DNA from: Parelaphostrongylus tenuis
Taxonomy: Eukaryota; Nematoda; Chromadorea; Rhabditida; Metastrongylidae
Assembly (NCBI GenBank): GCA_019055375.1
Contig: JAHQIW010000706.1
Coordinates: 46,473 to 110,472 of the forward strand
Reading direction: 5' to 3'
Length of the DNA stretch: 64,000 bases
Part shown: piece by piece, positions 20,870 through 32,468 of the stretch
Numbering within the stretch: position 1 is the first letter of the stretch
Layout of the letters: every line of letters starts with the position of its first letter
Program-made: the position numbers and the translations under genes
Notes under the pieces: generated by a model
Seen by the model: the letters and a program-made list of their open reading frames with translations, nothing else
The model's database searches: none
Told to the model about the DNA's origin: nothing

Positions 20870-23700
20870 TATAAAATGAGCGCTACAAGAGAGCAGATAG
20901 TTTGTGGCGTGCACATCGAGCAACGCAGACGAGTATGATCGCTTGGAATAAACCAAAATCGGGTGCACATGGAAGAGACAGAATAGACAAATGACAGGCT
21001 GTCGTGCATAGCCAACAGGCGACATGTAGGGAGAATGCGACTTCTGTGCTTGAGAGTGAGTCAGTGCGTACTATGACCCACAATCTGTGTGTGCTAGGAT
21101 TAACCTCTATAGATAGGAAGGATACATAATCACTAATTAACAACGGGATACGTAGTCAGCAGATATAGTCACAATGCCGAGAAGGTGATAGGTGATTCGC
21201 AGTAGCACAATTTCGTGCAACATAGAATACACTGTGAGCGCGTTTTGTTCGAGCCGAGCGGATGACGTGAGGGTGCTGACACGCACATCAGGGCGACGGC
21301 ATTATACGATGTCTGAAATATGTGTTACAGAGGCGAACAGCGGAACAGTGCAGCAGAATACGTCTGGAGCTATCATGACTAAGCCACATTAAGCGCACCG
21401 AAGCCTGATAAAGGTGTGAGTGATATAACAACGTTGCGCTGTATGCAGTGTGTGACATACAGATGAGCAGTACTGGAATGGAAGATATGAAGAACACGAC
21501 GTACACGGAGGAGTGACGCCGGCTTTAGAGTGGAAAGGTCAATAAGAGAAGAGGCAAAATGGTAGAATGCTACACAGACAACTAAAAACTGCGCAAAGGA
21601 TGGGTAGACATGGATAGGCCATGGGACATAATGATAGATATTAAAGAAACACAACAAGAAGCAGAAAGAGCGTAGAAAGACAGAAAGTCAGATATGAATA
21701 TGGCTGAAGATCACAAAAGGTTACAAACTGACAACATTAAACATAACACAACAAACCATGAATATACAAATATAAAGTATTAGGCCCTGAAGAGGTATGG
21801 GGACAACAACAAGAACAATATCCATCGAATTACACATATAACAAAACAATAAGACACAAGGCCAGAGACAAGATGTGAAAAGGAAGTAATATCTGGTCAC
21901 TACCATACATAGATGATACACAACAAGACAAAGATCAATGGCAGTGCACAAGTCGCACTAAGAGGGAGAATGGGACACACGGAAAGAAGAGAATATGCAT
22001 AATCAAGAAAACTGAAAGATTGACAAGACATGAAAGGGTGGTCACAGAATAGACAACGAACATAACAAGGTAAGATACAGTAGAAACGAATGAAGGAAAT
22101 GACGCTAATACAGGGTGAAAAGGGAGTAGACATACGTGGCCAAATACTGACAAAAACCGAGGAAGTATGCTAAGGGAGGCTATTACAGAAATTGCGTAGT
22201 ATAGCATGTCACAACATACAGCTAACCAAAGTGTTCTGTCTCGAAACTCATACGCATTTCTGAGTTTTGCCATATTACTCAAACATTTTAAAAAATACGT
22301 ATTATGTATACGGCTAGACACTATATGTCTGCACTATTCTACAGAATTATCATATTACATCAGACCTCTCAATCTATTGCAGATGGCGTTCTCCATCTTC
22401 TTCATCCCATATACCTACTACCATACCCTGCAGCCTCATAACCGCTGATGTATGAATAAGGGTATATACAGAGAGTAAAGATATAACATATGATTATTAA
22501 TATATGTCTATATATCGCAAAGCTAATATCAATACGAACGAAACGTAAACAGAGAAAATATAACAATTATACCAACACACTTTAATACATGTCTCATATA
22601 CGTATTATGATGTATATATATATAAGTTTGCTATAATAAAGAAAGCATGAATATACGAGTTCTCAACAAATATCATAAAGCGTCCAAAGCGCACATGTAG
22701 TCTATATAAAAATGTACAGCATACGACATAATCTCTTCGCATCTGCATGCTTCAACCATTATATACTGCATCAGAACTACAATAGGTCGCATAGTAGTAA
22801 GTCATGCAGGCAATGTAATAGAATAAGTCTTCATGTCTATTGCTGACAATCTGCATCGTGCTATACTAGTAACACAATCTTGCAGTTGTCAGTGTTCCAC
22901 ACCTCATACGACTACTACATACATTTATGCGGAGTCTGCGTCATGATATAGTAGCAAAGTTCCGTATACGATTGCTCTCCTCCATGTTACATAATCAATC
23001 ATTGAGCGCGAAGGGATAACATGATATGTTGCTACATCATTCCCATTTAATAAGCGTTTACATATTGTCTCTACACTCATGATAATATAGTATATAGAAC
23101 ATTGGGGTTGATAGAGTACTTGCACTGAAACTTTTTAGTAGTGAATAGTGTTCTCATTTGATACGTGTGAGTGGATATATTTACATTGTGTTCAGAGCTC
23201 TAGTTAATAGAACTAATATGTTAGTCAAGTACATAGTTATATTCTGTTGGGCACGTGAGTATTGTGTGATACAGGATTACAAATTCAAAACATACATGCA
23301 AGCGCATGATTATATTGTTCTGATGGAGTGTATAGGGAAAAGATTTATGCACACACAATGGCCACACAGCTGCGGGGCGTATAATAATATAAAGCGTCGG
23401 CGTCTGACAGTGATCACTGCGAATGAGATTCTCTCTTACAGGTACTGGGGCAAGAACGATGTGGGTGGCCTCTCTTATTGAGACTATGCTCAATAGATCC
23501 TGTATTCTCTCGTGCATAATTGAAATGTCAACTCGTTCATACTGTATTAAAATTAACTAGGTCTACATATATAACTTATTCCTCGCTTGGACTCATACAC
23601 TTCAGTATTGTGCGAAGGTATTAGGCAGAGCAGTATTTGAGTTGTCTGTCAGTCGACAGTATCGATCTAGTATGCTCGTCATGTTGGGGGGGCATGTAAG
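20870..23700. other. Compositionally distinct, gene-free region
   Basis: From about 20,870 to 22,200 the plus strand is purine-rich, so the minus strand yields several overlapping 76-128-codon hydrophobic frames that look like composition effects. From 22,200 to 23,700 the bias disappears and TA-rich tracts occur (for example 22,600-22,625). No known repeat, domain or splice-supported exon was found in the whole 2.8 kb. The change is abrupt at both ends, directly after the Penelope relic and just before the segmental duplication. Confidence 0.5.
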
Positions 23701-24615
23701 TGGAGCGTAGTTTTTGTTATGTGAATGTTCCGCATGGTTACCATTGGTCTATACTCGATACAATTTTGTGTTGTGATTTCAATGTTTTTGAAGGTACAAT
23801 TATAAAATCGGAGAAGGCGACAAAATGGCCACTGCTCAGGTGCCGTGATTTTGCTTTATGTGTGTGGGGGTCTTACCACTCTATGAGTCTTGTCCAGCGA
23901 ATGAGGTCGAACATTCATTTGTCGCCTTATAATGGACAAGAACCATTTTGTCAAAAAATAATACTCTCCTAAAACGTTGTTGATTTTGCTTGTATGTTTC
24001 AGTTTTAAGGAACGAAATTTGAGAGATTTGCATCATTAACTCGAGACGATGACAGTACCCACAAGAAGAGAAGGAAACGAAAGAGAAGGACGGATTACCT
24101 GATGATGTTACTTCGCATCAACATTATCACATTGTGTGAAGTTTATTCCCATAAAAATTCCAAAATGTTTATGATAAGATTTTTACGTACCTAAAAATCA
24201 AGAAATGCGAGTAAGCAAGCACAAAGAGTTACAAACAGATAGTAAGGAACTCAGCTTTATTAAAGGTTATTAGAATTTTTTTCACGTCAACAACTACGTT
24301 TGTTCATGGATACCTCTAAAGATCATTTTACTGGTGACCTCAACACATCCGTTGTTCTTCCTCGCGACGTCGACTAACCTATCTAATGTTTTCAATGATT
24401 TCTAATGTTGGTTCTTCAGAAACTAAACAAAGATTTTTTCTGGATCAACTTTCAGTATGTTACATATGAATATTGTTAGAAGAAAGAAGGATATTTTATT
24501 ACGAATTAAGGTAGTGTTTATTTTGCACGTACAACTTGCAACAATCAATCACATATTTAGACATCAGCCTCCAAAACATTGCTGTTGAACTTCATATGAA
24601 CACTCAATATTTGTG

Positions 24616-24952
24616 AGAATGTTTGAAGCCTTTTCGAGGTTGGTCTGGCAAAGGCTTACGTATGTTTCGGCGGTATCGCCGCTTCACGGAAGCCATACGT
24701 CCCACACTGAACCCTACTTTGTTGCAGGGTTGGGGAGACGATTGGTGATAGCAAATGATATTACTGGTAATTCTATTTGAAGAAAAAGTGGTGATAGCAC
24801 AACTTCATATGCTAACACTATAAGGTCACTCCATCTTTGCTATAAAGTAGGGTTCGTGTAGGGCGTATGGCTCTCGTGAAGCGGCGGCGATGGAGTTGAA
24901 ATGTACGTAAGCCACTGACGTATCCACCTCAAAAAGACTCTAGAAATTCTCT
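24616..24952. mobile_element. MITE-A foldback element (copy 1 of 4)
   Basis: A ~340-bp palindromic non-coding element with arms of ~130-150 bp. The arm includes 'acgtatgtttcggcggtatc' on the left and its degenerate complement near 24,890-24,915. It also occurs at 45.0, 59.1 and 61.8 kb, always inside the duplicated segment, so all four may descend from one insertion. Confidence 0.75.
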
Positions 24953-24999
24953 CAGTCACATATATTAAACCATTTTGCGTGTTGTCTCTAACATTTCGG

Positions 25000-25290
25000 A
25001 ATTTTTTTTTTGTTTAAGCAATTCTCGTGCGGTGATTTTCATAGACAGCTTTAGAACAACAATCAAGTTTGTACATGGACATGGTGTAGGCAATAATAAT
25101 TTAAGGTACCTTTTTCATACAAACAGTCATCACATTTTATTGTGCGAATCTCAGCAGTTTTTGCATTCAAGTAGATCCTTGAATTCATTTTTCACAAAAG
25201 TTTACTATATTTCACGTGTTCAAATGGTTTCGAATATTTCATTTGCTGCTTCAGCTGCTGCTCTATGAAATCCTCCTAATAGTGAATGTT
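25000..25290 (-). pseudogene. Unknown repeated gene fragment ('NDFDAKTAEI' family), decayed
   Basis: Reverse-strand counterpart of the clean frame at 61,400-61,826. Several short matching blocks remain, but stops and frameshifts interrupt it. See the 61.4-kb entry for the family description. Confidence 0.5.
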
Positions 25291-25384
25291 GTAAGATGCT
25301 GGTCGAGACAATTTTCCTTAAAGTTTTGAAGTTAGCCAAGCTAAGCAATTTCCTAAGGTGTTCGTTGTTTGACAAAAAGGGAGT

Positions 25385-25470
25385 ACAGATAGGGGATCAA
25401 ACCAAAGCCTTGCTCCTTAATTGTGTGGTACACCGTGTCACTAATCACTGCGCTACTCGGTCTCCGAGAA
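25385..25470 (-). repeat. tRNA-like sequence, decayed
   Basis: The reverse complement has a box-A-like 'tagcgcagtgattagtgac' and a box-B-like 'ggtttgatcccc'. Same sequence as at 59.9 (minus) and 61.3 kb (plus). It is probably a tRNA-derived repeat and not a working tRNA, because the stems pair poorly. Confidence 0.5.
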
Positions 25471-26105
25471 AATATCACGAACTCGAAGTGCGGAGTCTTC
25501 ATTCACAGCAATTAATCATGTAATCTGAGGCGATATAGTTCTATTATCGCAGAGTTTTCGGAGAATCACTTAAGCTGAATGGCTGGGGATTTACATATTA
25601 ATGATTATCACGGGAAGATTATATCAATATTCTCAAGAAACATTATCACGACATAATTGAGTAGGAGCTTCGAGGGCTTCTTCGGTGAAAACGATAGCAG
25701 TTTGGAGCTGTCTAGCACGATGACACCATGACATCTGCTTCACTGTGTATCATTTCTGATGATAGCGGTTATTTTCCTTTTTTCCAAAAGAAAAATTTTT
25801 GAATGAGCCACTGGCACGGTAGATGTCACATCAGAGATCACGATGCCATGACAATCAGAGTTCGGAAGCAGATATCTCACTCAAGTATTTATTCATGAAG
25901 AATAGTAATTGAGTCGCTGAAAAATTGCTTTCAGTAAAGCTGACAAGTAATGAACATTATTTAGCTCAAAATTCCACAGACGAGAGCGGTCTGTGCTGGA
26001 GAATAGGCACGAGCGCACATTTTTTCGGAATTTCCTTGCATCTAACTTCTTTTACTTTTTAATTCCTTCGTTTCCTTCACTTCAGTTGGGACTTTTTCTT
26101 TAGGA

Positions 26106-27250
26106 ATCATGAAGCGCTGTTAGTCAAACAGTGTGGCTTTCAAGCTTGAGGCGGTGAGGTACGGTGGTATAGCAGCTCATGCAACATTAATTGCTATTTT
26201 CATATTATCTTTCTATATGAGTGATAACATAATGAGTTCGATTGTTAAGGTAAACTTGGACGCGAGTGGCGGCGGTTGCGCTACGGGAGGACTGGTGCGC
26301 AGCATGGACTGGAGGTACGCAGGCCATGGGACGACGACGATAGTCGAGCACCTTCAACTGGTCCGTGCGGCCGTCCGGTTACCTTTCGTCTTTGTATTCG
26401 TTTCCTTCCCCCTTTAGCTTAACGATCGCTTACGATTATTGTTTATGACTCGATGTGGCCCAGTTCAGTTGCTGATTGCTGACTTTATCCATAAGACGTA
26501 ATTTTGTTCAACACCTTTCACTTGATGATTGATTGCTCGATGTTGCACTAGAGATTGTAATTACAAACCTAGGTCACGGAGATGAGCCCAGTGGTGGGGG
26601 TCGTGGGCGACTCACCCTCTGGGATGGGAAGCGGACTCGTGAGACGATCTCGAACATGCAGTGTGAGACTTATATGACTTATGACGACTATGATACTCAC
26701 ACATCGTCGACCCGGCATACCGCCCTGGGGTTTCGTAATTCCGAGGCGACCACGATAGCCTCCCTGGTTCCCCCGTCTCCTGATTGACGTTTGCAAACCT
26801 TCTAAGTTGAATACAGTCAAATCTCGCTCTTTGTCCTCATGTATTTGACCCACGTTGACATACTACATAATTACGAAGTAGCCACTAGTCGAACTACTAC
26901 AATATATTGATATAACGACTGTTGCGCAATATGCCCTTTGAACCGCCATTTGGATTGGTTGGCGGATATGAATGTATTATATGTAATTATTGCTTATTTT
27001 AGGTTGTTTTCTATTAAGCGATTTATTCTGGCTATTATTTCTAATAAATTAATCCGCTTGGCAGGTACAACATCACATCGCATTCGACAGGGCATTCGCT
27101 ATTGCAATCACTACAGGTGGTGTGCATTGAGCATTGGGGTCAGCCATTTTGATGAGACTGGAGGAATGATCAGAAAATAAGCTGCTGATGGCAAAACCTT
27201 CAATCAACTGAGAGTAAACAGTGCCGTAAACAAAAAGAAAATAAAGACTC
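26106..27250 (+). pseudogene. HTH (psq/CENP-B-like) N-terminal fragment, split by insertion
   Basis: 26,109-26,165 encodes 'VAFKLEAVRYG' after an 'MKRC-stop' start. 27,140-27,245 resumes with 'SHFDETGGMIRK', a stop and 'AADGKTFNQLR'. In the paralogous copy at 60.6 kb these two pieces are contiguous. The pattern (basic start, F-K-L-x-x-V-x-Y, then HFDxTxxxI-R) is that of the helix-turn-helix at the N-terminus of pogo/Tigger transposases and related nematode proteins. A 0.96-kb insertion sits between helix 1 and helix 2, and two stops add to the damage. Confidence 0.55.
26165..27125. mobile_element. 0.96-kb insertion, partly G+C-rich, unclassified
   Basis: Absent from the paralogous position at about 60,660. 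Its first 650 bases are clearly richer in G+C than the neighbourhood and hold a frame (26,533-26,787) with 'GDEPSGGGRGRLTLWDGKRT'. I suspect the 3' part of a retroelement, but no RT, tail repeat or target duplication could be recognised. Confidence 0.45.
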
Positions 27251-27261
27251 AAAAAAATGAT

Positions 27262-27636
27262 AGGCTGGGAAAAAGTTCCGAGAAAATGCTTGTAACTTTT
27301 TTTGGATGTCGGCCATTTATTGTGCTTTCGGGCTCATTTGAAAGCCCGTCTTCTCCCACATTGATTGGTTTGAATTTATCTACTTATTTCAAGATGTGGT
27401 CAACAAGCATAGGTTCTTGATAATTCTCGAATGGCTGTTGGGTTCAAATGCAACGGTGGCAAGTGAGCTCCATCAAGATGCATCAGCATCATCATCATCA
27501 AGGCATCACGAAGTAGATGAATTACATACCAGTCAACGCGGGAGTAGACGGGTTTTCAAATGAGCCCAAAAACACAAAAAATGGCCATCACCCAGAGAAG
27601 TTACAAGCATTTTCTCAAATTTTTTCAGCTAACCTG
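27262..27636. mobile_element. MITE-B, ~375 bp, ~130-bp inverted arms
   Basis: The left arm has 'gagaaaatgcttgtaacttt' and 'ggctcatttgaaagcccgtc'. The right arm, read in reverse, has 'gagaaaatgcttgtaacttc' and 'ggctcatttgaaaacccgtc'. A (CATCAT) stretch sits near the centre. It is missing from the paralog at about 60.8 kb, so it inserted after that duplication. Non-coding. Confidence 0.85.
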
Positions 27637-28104
27637 TTACTTCATTAAAGCGCGCGGGTTTGTCCGTGCTTTTTTGGTAAAAATTAAACCGCTCTTAAGC
27701 AAGGGATTTTGAGGCACTTCTATAACGAATGTTTTATTTACCATAATTTCTATCTATGCGATCCACTATAATTCTATGACCTACCCATTCCTACCCCACC
27801 CACCATAATTCCGACTATATATTTGCGACTTACCTGTCTACATGATCTACTATGATTTCTATTTAAATCTATAGATTTCGTGAATACTATAAGTAACCTA
27901 ATATTTTCCTGAATACATATGGATTAAATCTACACACTTAACTGATATACGCTCACTTTGGTGCTTTTCCCTGAAAAGCAATCCTTTTTTTCAGATTTTT
28001 AATCAATTACTTCCCTATTTTTTCCTCTGATAATGAGCAGTTACGATCCATTTAATCTAAACTACATACAATCTGCTCAGTTGTCGTTATACTTTGTTTG
28101 GCAT

Positions 28105-28384
28105 CTAGTCGATAAGTATTGGTGTGTATTCCTCTTTTATTCCAATGATCCATTGAAGAGTGTCAAGGAACATAAGCGAAAGTGAATAGACTGTGAAGTT
28201 GAAGGCGATCTGAAAATAAAAGATTCAAAATCAGGACATGTTTGAAAATTTTCTCAATTTTATCACAAATCCTTACCAAAGCAATAAGTTCAAGGACCCA
28301 GAATACATATTCGAAAGCAAGTCCAGCAAAAGAAGGTGGCGCTGAATTACGTAATATGATGTAGAAGAATTTTTTGATAGCAGT
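28105..28384 (-). CDS. C-terminal exons of an unknown membrane protein
   Basis: Two minus exons join in phase 0 across a 67-nt intron (28,210-28,276) with GTAAGG donor and 'ttttattttcag' acceptor. The peptide across the join is very hydrophobic ('FWVLELIALIAFNFTVYSL'), i.e. at least one transmembrane helix, then 'DTLQWIIGIKEEYTPILID' and a stop. The upstream boundary (28,384) is a guess. It may be the end of a multi-pass receptor or transporter, but I do not recognise the family. It lies just left of the segmental-duplication border and has no second copy here. Confidence 0.45.
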
Positions 28385-29543
28385 GTTATGATCTCTTAAT
28401 CAAACATCCGAGGATGCTGAGTAATTTGCAAAACCTTCGACCTCAAATGGAAGTTTGAACCACAGAAAAATCATACGGGGGACGCGTGCTACGACTACAC
28501 CACCAATATGGTCGCTCTTCTACCACTCTTTCTTTACTCAACATCCTTGCCGTTATATTACTCTTATTGAAACACGGGCAACAACTAAGAAATCACATAA
28601 ATCATGTCGACTATCAAATGGTGGACGTCAAAGGTTCTTGTGACTTGTATGAATCTGGCATTGGTGGTATCATCTCGTCAATGCGGGAGGAAACCACAGA
28701 ACACTCATTAGTTTCCAGGACAGTAGAACCGCTAATGGTAACCCATGTATCTCAGCAAATTTTCTATGGTATACTATTTTTTGCAAAACATTTGTACTCA
28801 CTGACGGTGGCGCAAAAATCGATGATTGTAGTGAATTACATATGAACTGTGGTGCCAGGAAGAAAGAAAACACAAAGATAGGCGAGGAACACATCACTAC
28901 TGATGAAGAAAGTAAGAAAATTGAGACTAGGATAAGGATGTTGGAGTAAATAAAGCAGTTCTTTTCGCAAATGTTTTGGTGGTGGCTGTTTATCCATGGA
29001 ACGCTATAAAAGAATAAAACTAGTAAAGGTAGTCTATGAACGTTTTATTCTTATTCGAAACTGCATATAAGGGTCTAAAAAGAATGTTCAATAATTGGAT
29101 AAATTATAATGGTATTGAACCATAGGTATATATGAAAATGGAATGGATCTGGAATGATTGTTTCTCACTTATGCGTGGAGGAAAGGGCAGATCGACCAGT
29201 GTGAATTTAGACCAATTCGTCTTCTTCTCTATGTTTTAGTTGATAGCATAGGATTCTCTGCAGCACTTTTTACAGAGATAATTTGACTTGTGCTTCTTTC
29301 CAATGTAGGAGTGATTCCGAACAACCACGAAATTGATCATCGTGCGTCATCATAAAGCTAATCTTCATTAGCAGATAGAGTAGTGAGCCAGCTGATCTGC
29401 TACATCTCTTCCTTCTCAATCATATCTCTTGCCAAACTAGAAATGGCAATACTGTGGGTACAGAAGGAAAGAATGAATGACTAGGAAAAGTAATGAAATT
29501 CCAACTTATTTTCTACATGACTCGTCATCACATCTTTTTATGC

Positions 29544-29792
29544 TTATCCAAGCACTATCGCATTCAATCCGTTTCTCGCCATCACCGGTCCATAGGACTT
29601 CGAAATATTTACGAGTTCGTTATACGGCAGCTTGAGAATTTCATCTTTTTCATGAATATCGTAAAACGTTTGATGAGTTGAATCCCCTACCAATCCTGAA
29701 GATAGCCGAACTAAGATGTTCTCATTTGGTTGCAAGAGAGTCGTGCGGTAAAGGGACGAACTGGCAGTTTCTTTCTTGGCAAAGTGTGTCAT
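29544..29792 (-). CDS. Candidate terminal exon, 82 codons, unknown
   Basis: An open minus frame, with 'DSTHQTFYDIHEKDEILKLP' and 'SKSYGPVMARNGLNAIVLG' before the stop. It reads as protein, not as composition noise. The paralogous frame at 48,144-48,329 shares the 'IHEKDE' core but is frameshifted. I do not recognise the family and could not find preceding exons. Confidence 0.35.
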   Translation of the reverse strand: MTHFAKKETASSSLYRTTLLQPNENILVRLSSGLVGDSTHQTFYDIHEKDEILKLPYNELVNISKSYGPVMARNGLNAIVLG

Positions 29793-30379
29793 TTATCATT
29801 CTGCTACATTTATACTCGTAGAGGGTCAAATTAAGAGGAGTTAACTATATTCGCAGATTTGCAAACTGATATCTCTATTCTTCATACTTTGCAAGATCTC
29901 ATCACCTAACACGCTTTCTTAGGAGCGGATTGTATTAACATCAACAGTATTCGCCGTTCTATAGTTTTAATTTGATTAGAATCATGGAAAACCCACTCCC
30001 TTTCCCCATACTGCAGTTGTAATTGAGCTTTTCTTAATTCGACTATGAACTCTGCTCTTCTTTAGTATTCAAGTGCTTGAAAGCCAAAGCAGTTTAGAGA
30101 TCTGATCATTCTTCGTTCAAAAAAGGTGAGGGGAAGGAAGAGGGATGGAATAAAAAATCTTCTAACGATTTTTAATGGTAGTTCTTGGCTAACGTGTCGC
30201 TACTTGGTAGATAACGTCGATAATCCGCAAAATGTCACGATATCGACTAGAAGAGGCGGCCGTTCTAATGTCTAAATCGAAATCGTATTCTGAATGGCAG
30301 ATTCTATTTGTTCTATTAAGTGTTCTCATGAGTTTGGCGCTAGAGCAATAAACACCAAATTTATTAATCAAAAGAAATT

Positions 30380-31006
30380 AAGTAGTTCAACAACTCTAAT
30401 CAAAATATGAGCCATCAGCCTAACACATTTCTGCCATTTCCTAGGCGACAATTCAGTAATTAATCAACCATGCTCATAGAACTCTTCTTTCATAGTATCA
30501 AAAAAAGCCGTCAATCCTCGACGCTAATGATTATGTCTCGTAATTTCTTGCTCAAGAAGTGCTCTAGCGATCAAAAGAGGTGATAATCAGACGACGACAA
30601 GCCAGGACTATACGGCGGATGATACGCCCAACCCAATTCGGTCAACCTCCTCTTTGTCAGCTTGGCGACATGCTTTTGTGTTATCCCCAAGCAGGATGAT
30701 ACCGTGGCGACGTCGACTTGGTAGGGCCTGGTTGCAATGGTCGAGGTGTGCACAGTAGCGCATGTTGATGATTGCCTCTCCGGCTGGCAGCAAGTCCCAG
30801 TGAATCGTCGCCGCCCGGCCCCAGAAGATGAAGAGGGCCTCTCGACTAACTTCACATGGACGTCCGGAGCGCCGCTGAACCTTCAAGATGGTGTTGTCCA
30901 CGCGAAATTTAGCAAGGAACTGAAACGCTGTTCGCCTGAACATAACTCCTGAGCCTTTGCACGATTGATGTTCTTGAAAGCGGTCTGTATATCGCATCCC
31001 GTTACG
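30380..31006 (-). pseudogene. mariner transposase relic (copy 1)
   Basis: Minus-strand pieces follow mariner order: 'FQFLAKFRVDNTILKVQRRS' with 'GRPCEVSREAL' (DNA-binding part and linker), 'IHWDLLPAGEAI' and 'AHLDHCNQAL' (middle), and 'LTELGWAYHPPYSPGLSSSD' followed by YHLF (C-terminal catalytic block; final Asp of the DDD triad kept). The region is shorter than a normal ~345-aa transposase and lies in several frames, so segments are deleted. The element's 5' part ends where the RTE fragment begins (about 31,010). Confidence 0.85.
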
Positions 31007-31009
31007 AAG

Positions 31010-31826
31010 TCATCACCCGTATCACCTGTCGTCCCGTTGATCGTCGAGTGACTCGACCGCGTAGTAGCAACACTTCCTTTTTTCTCAATCGCGCGCATGA
31101 GTAGCCCAGTGGTTTCTCCTCGTTGAGGATTCGCTGGGCATCAATTTTTTCTTCTACAGCTTTTGTGAAGAAATCGGACCTTCAGTTCGGTGGTCTTCCT
31201 GCAGAGCGCTTGATGTCCGAGGAATCCAGTCGGTAACGGCTCTCGTCCATCGATTGTCGTTGAGGCGCATCATGTGTCCGGCCCACCTTATTTTCGATCT
31301 CCTAGCGTGTGGAACGGCGTCTTTGATCTTCGTTCGTTGACGTGCGTCGGAACTACGGATCCTTTCTCTCATTTGCGAGATACGGGATACTCCTATCGAC
31401 CTTTCGACTGCGCGTTCAATAAAGCCAAATGATCTTTGATCCTGCTTACGCAGCGACCAGATTTCTGCTGCATACGTTAGGACAGCGATAATTGTTAAGT
31501 CGAAAAGGTGGACACGGAGTCGGATGTTCTTTCTTCACTATATCTTCGATGCTCAAAACTATTCCCCAGCCGCCCGTTTCGTCCTGCTCAACTCTGGAGC
31601 TAGGTCGTTCATCATGCTGATGTCACGACGTAGACAGACGTAAGTGGAGCATTCGGAGATTTTCGTTCCGTTGAGCGTGAATGGAGCATACAAAACCCAT
31701 CCGTTCCTCATGAACATCATTTACGTTAGATTTATTGAAGACTAATCTGTCCACAGGCCTTATCGAAATCGGTCGATATCTTTCCCGCTTGGCTGATGCT
31801 TGGTGCTATGGAACGATAGTATCACC
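31010..31826 (-). mobile_element. RTE LINE, 5'-truncated copy
   Basis: Starts with the RTE 3' tail ('tatcacctgtcgtcccgttg') and covers the last ~800 bases of the coding region ('SKIRWAGHMMRLNDNRWTRA' in frame 31,154-31,372). It breaks off at 'acgatagtatcaccgg'. It has inserted into the 5' part of the mariner relic. The same break is present at 50.19 kb, so the insertion is older than the segmental duplication. Confidence 0.85.
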
Positions 31827-31984
31827 GGCGTTCGCCTTTTCCACAGCCGGATTAACTTCGAATTTCCGAAAATCTTGTTTTAATTGATAAAAATCGACCT
31901 AGTGTTGATCTCGGCATTCACAGTTAATGCTATAAATTTGAAGAATGGCTTTCGTTTAGCCGAGTTGAATAGTAGTGAGCAAAA

Positions 31985-32148
31985 TGGTCGCCACTAGCTC
32001 AACGGGTTAGAGCACGCGCCCTCGGATAGAGTGAGATGCTGGGTTCGAGTCCCGCCTGACGCCTAAGTTTTGCACATCACTCTACATCACTGGGTTAATC
32101 TTCAACATCATACCACCGCTAGAGGTGGCTAACTAAAAAAAAGAATTC
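31985..32148 (+). mobile_element. tRNA-derived SINE, family 1
   Basis: tRNA-like head with box A ('tagctcaacgggttagagc') and box B ('gggttcgagtccc'), then 'ttttgcacatcactctacat', then a tail with hairpin 'accaccgctagaggtgg' ending in 'aaaaaaaagaattc'. The most complete family-1 copy. Confidence 0.75.
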
Positions 32149-32271
32149 TACTTGAAGGTATCGATTGCTGTTGTTGCTGTCGTTCGAAGGCTTTCTGACT
32201 GACGTATTGACTTTGCCCTTTTGGAGCCTGGTCAGAGCTGTCAGTTGTGAATTTTAGGTCTTGACAATCAA

Positions 32272-32440
32272 TAAGAATTCTTTCTATCTGACCGCTTCAA
32301 GCAGTGGTATGATGGCATAGATACAGCTACTGATGTGGGGCGATGTGCAAAACTTTCTCGTGCGGCGGGACCCGAACCCGCATCTCCGCCTATCCGGAAA
32401 CGCGTGATCTAACCTGTTGCACTACTGACACCCGTTTTGC
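32272..32440 (-). mobile_element. tRNA-derived SINE, family 1 (reverse)
   Basis: Reverse copy facing the one at 31,985. Head 'gggttcgggtcccgcc' (box B), and box-A region 'gcaacaggttagatcacgcg'. The tail end starts at 'gaattctttctatctgaccg'. Confidence 0.75.
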
Positions 32441-32468
32441 TCACCACTTTCACCAAATTTTATGTTTC

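Larger units (their letters stand above)
23820..27893 (+). repeat. Segmental duplication, tail copy (partner 58.3-61.09 kb)
   Basis: Colinear with about 58,340-61,085. Shared anchors are 'cgccttataatggacaagaa' (shared here with the 44.2-kb copy), 'taactcgagacgatgacagt', the MITE-A foldback, the 'MKR' HTH fragment, and the closing block 'tgatctactatgatttctat'. Two insertions distinguish it: a 0.96-kb G+C-rich block (26,165-27,125) and MITE-B (27,262-27,636). Homology stops at about 27,893, which matches exactly the inverted-repeat junction at 61,086 in the other copy. Confidence 0.85.

Noticed and set aside
20883..22321. Stack of minus-strand frames up to 128 codons with apparent membrane segments
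   Set aside because: They overlap each other in several frames, follow the pyrimidine-rich composition of that strand, and show no splice sites or family pattern.
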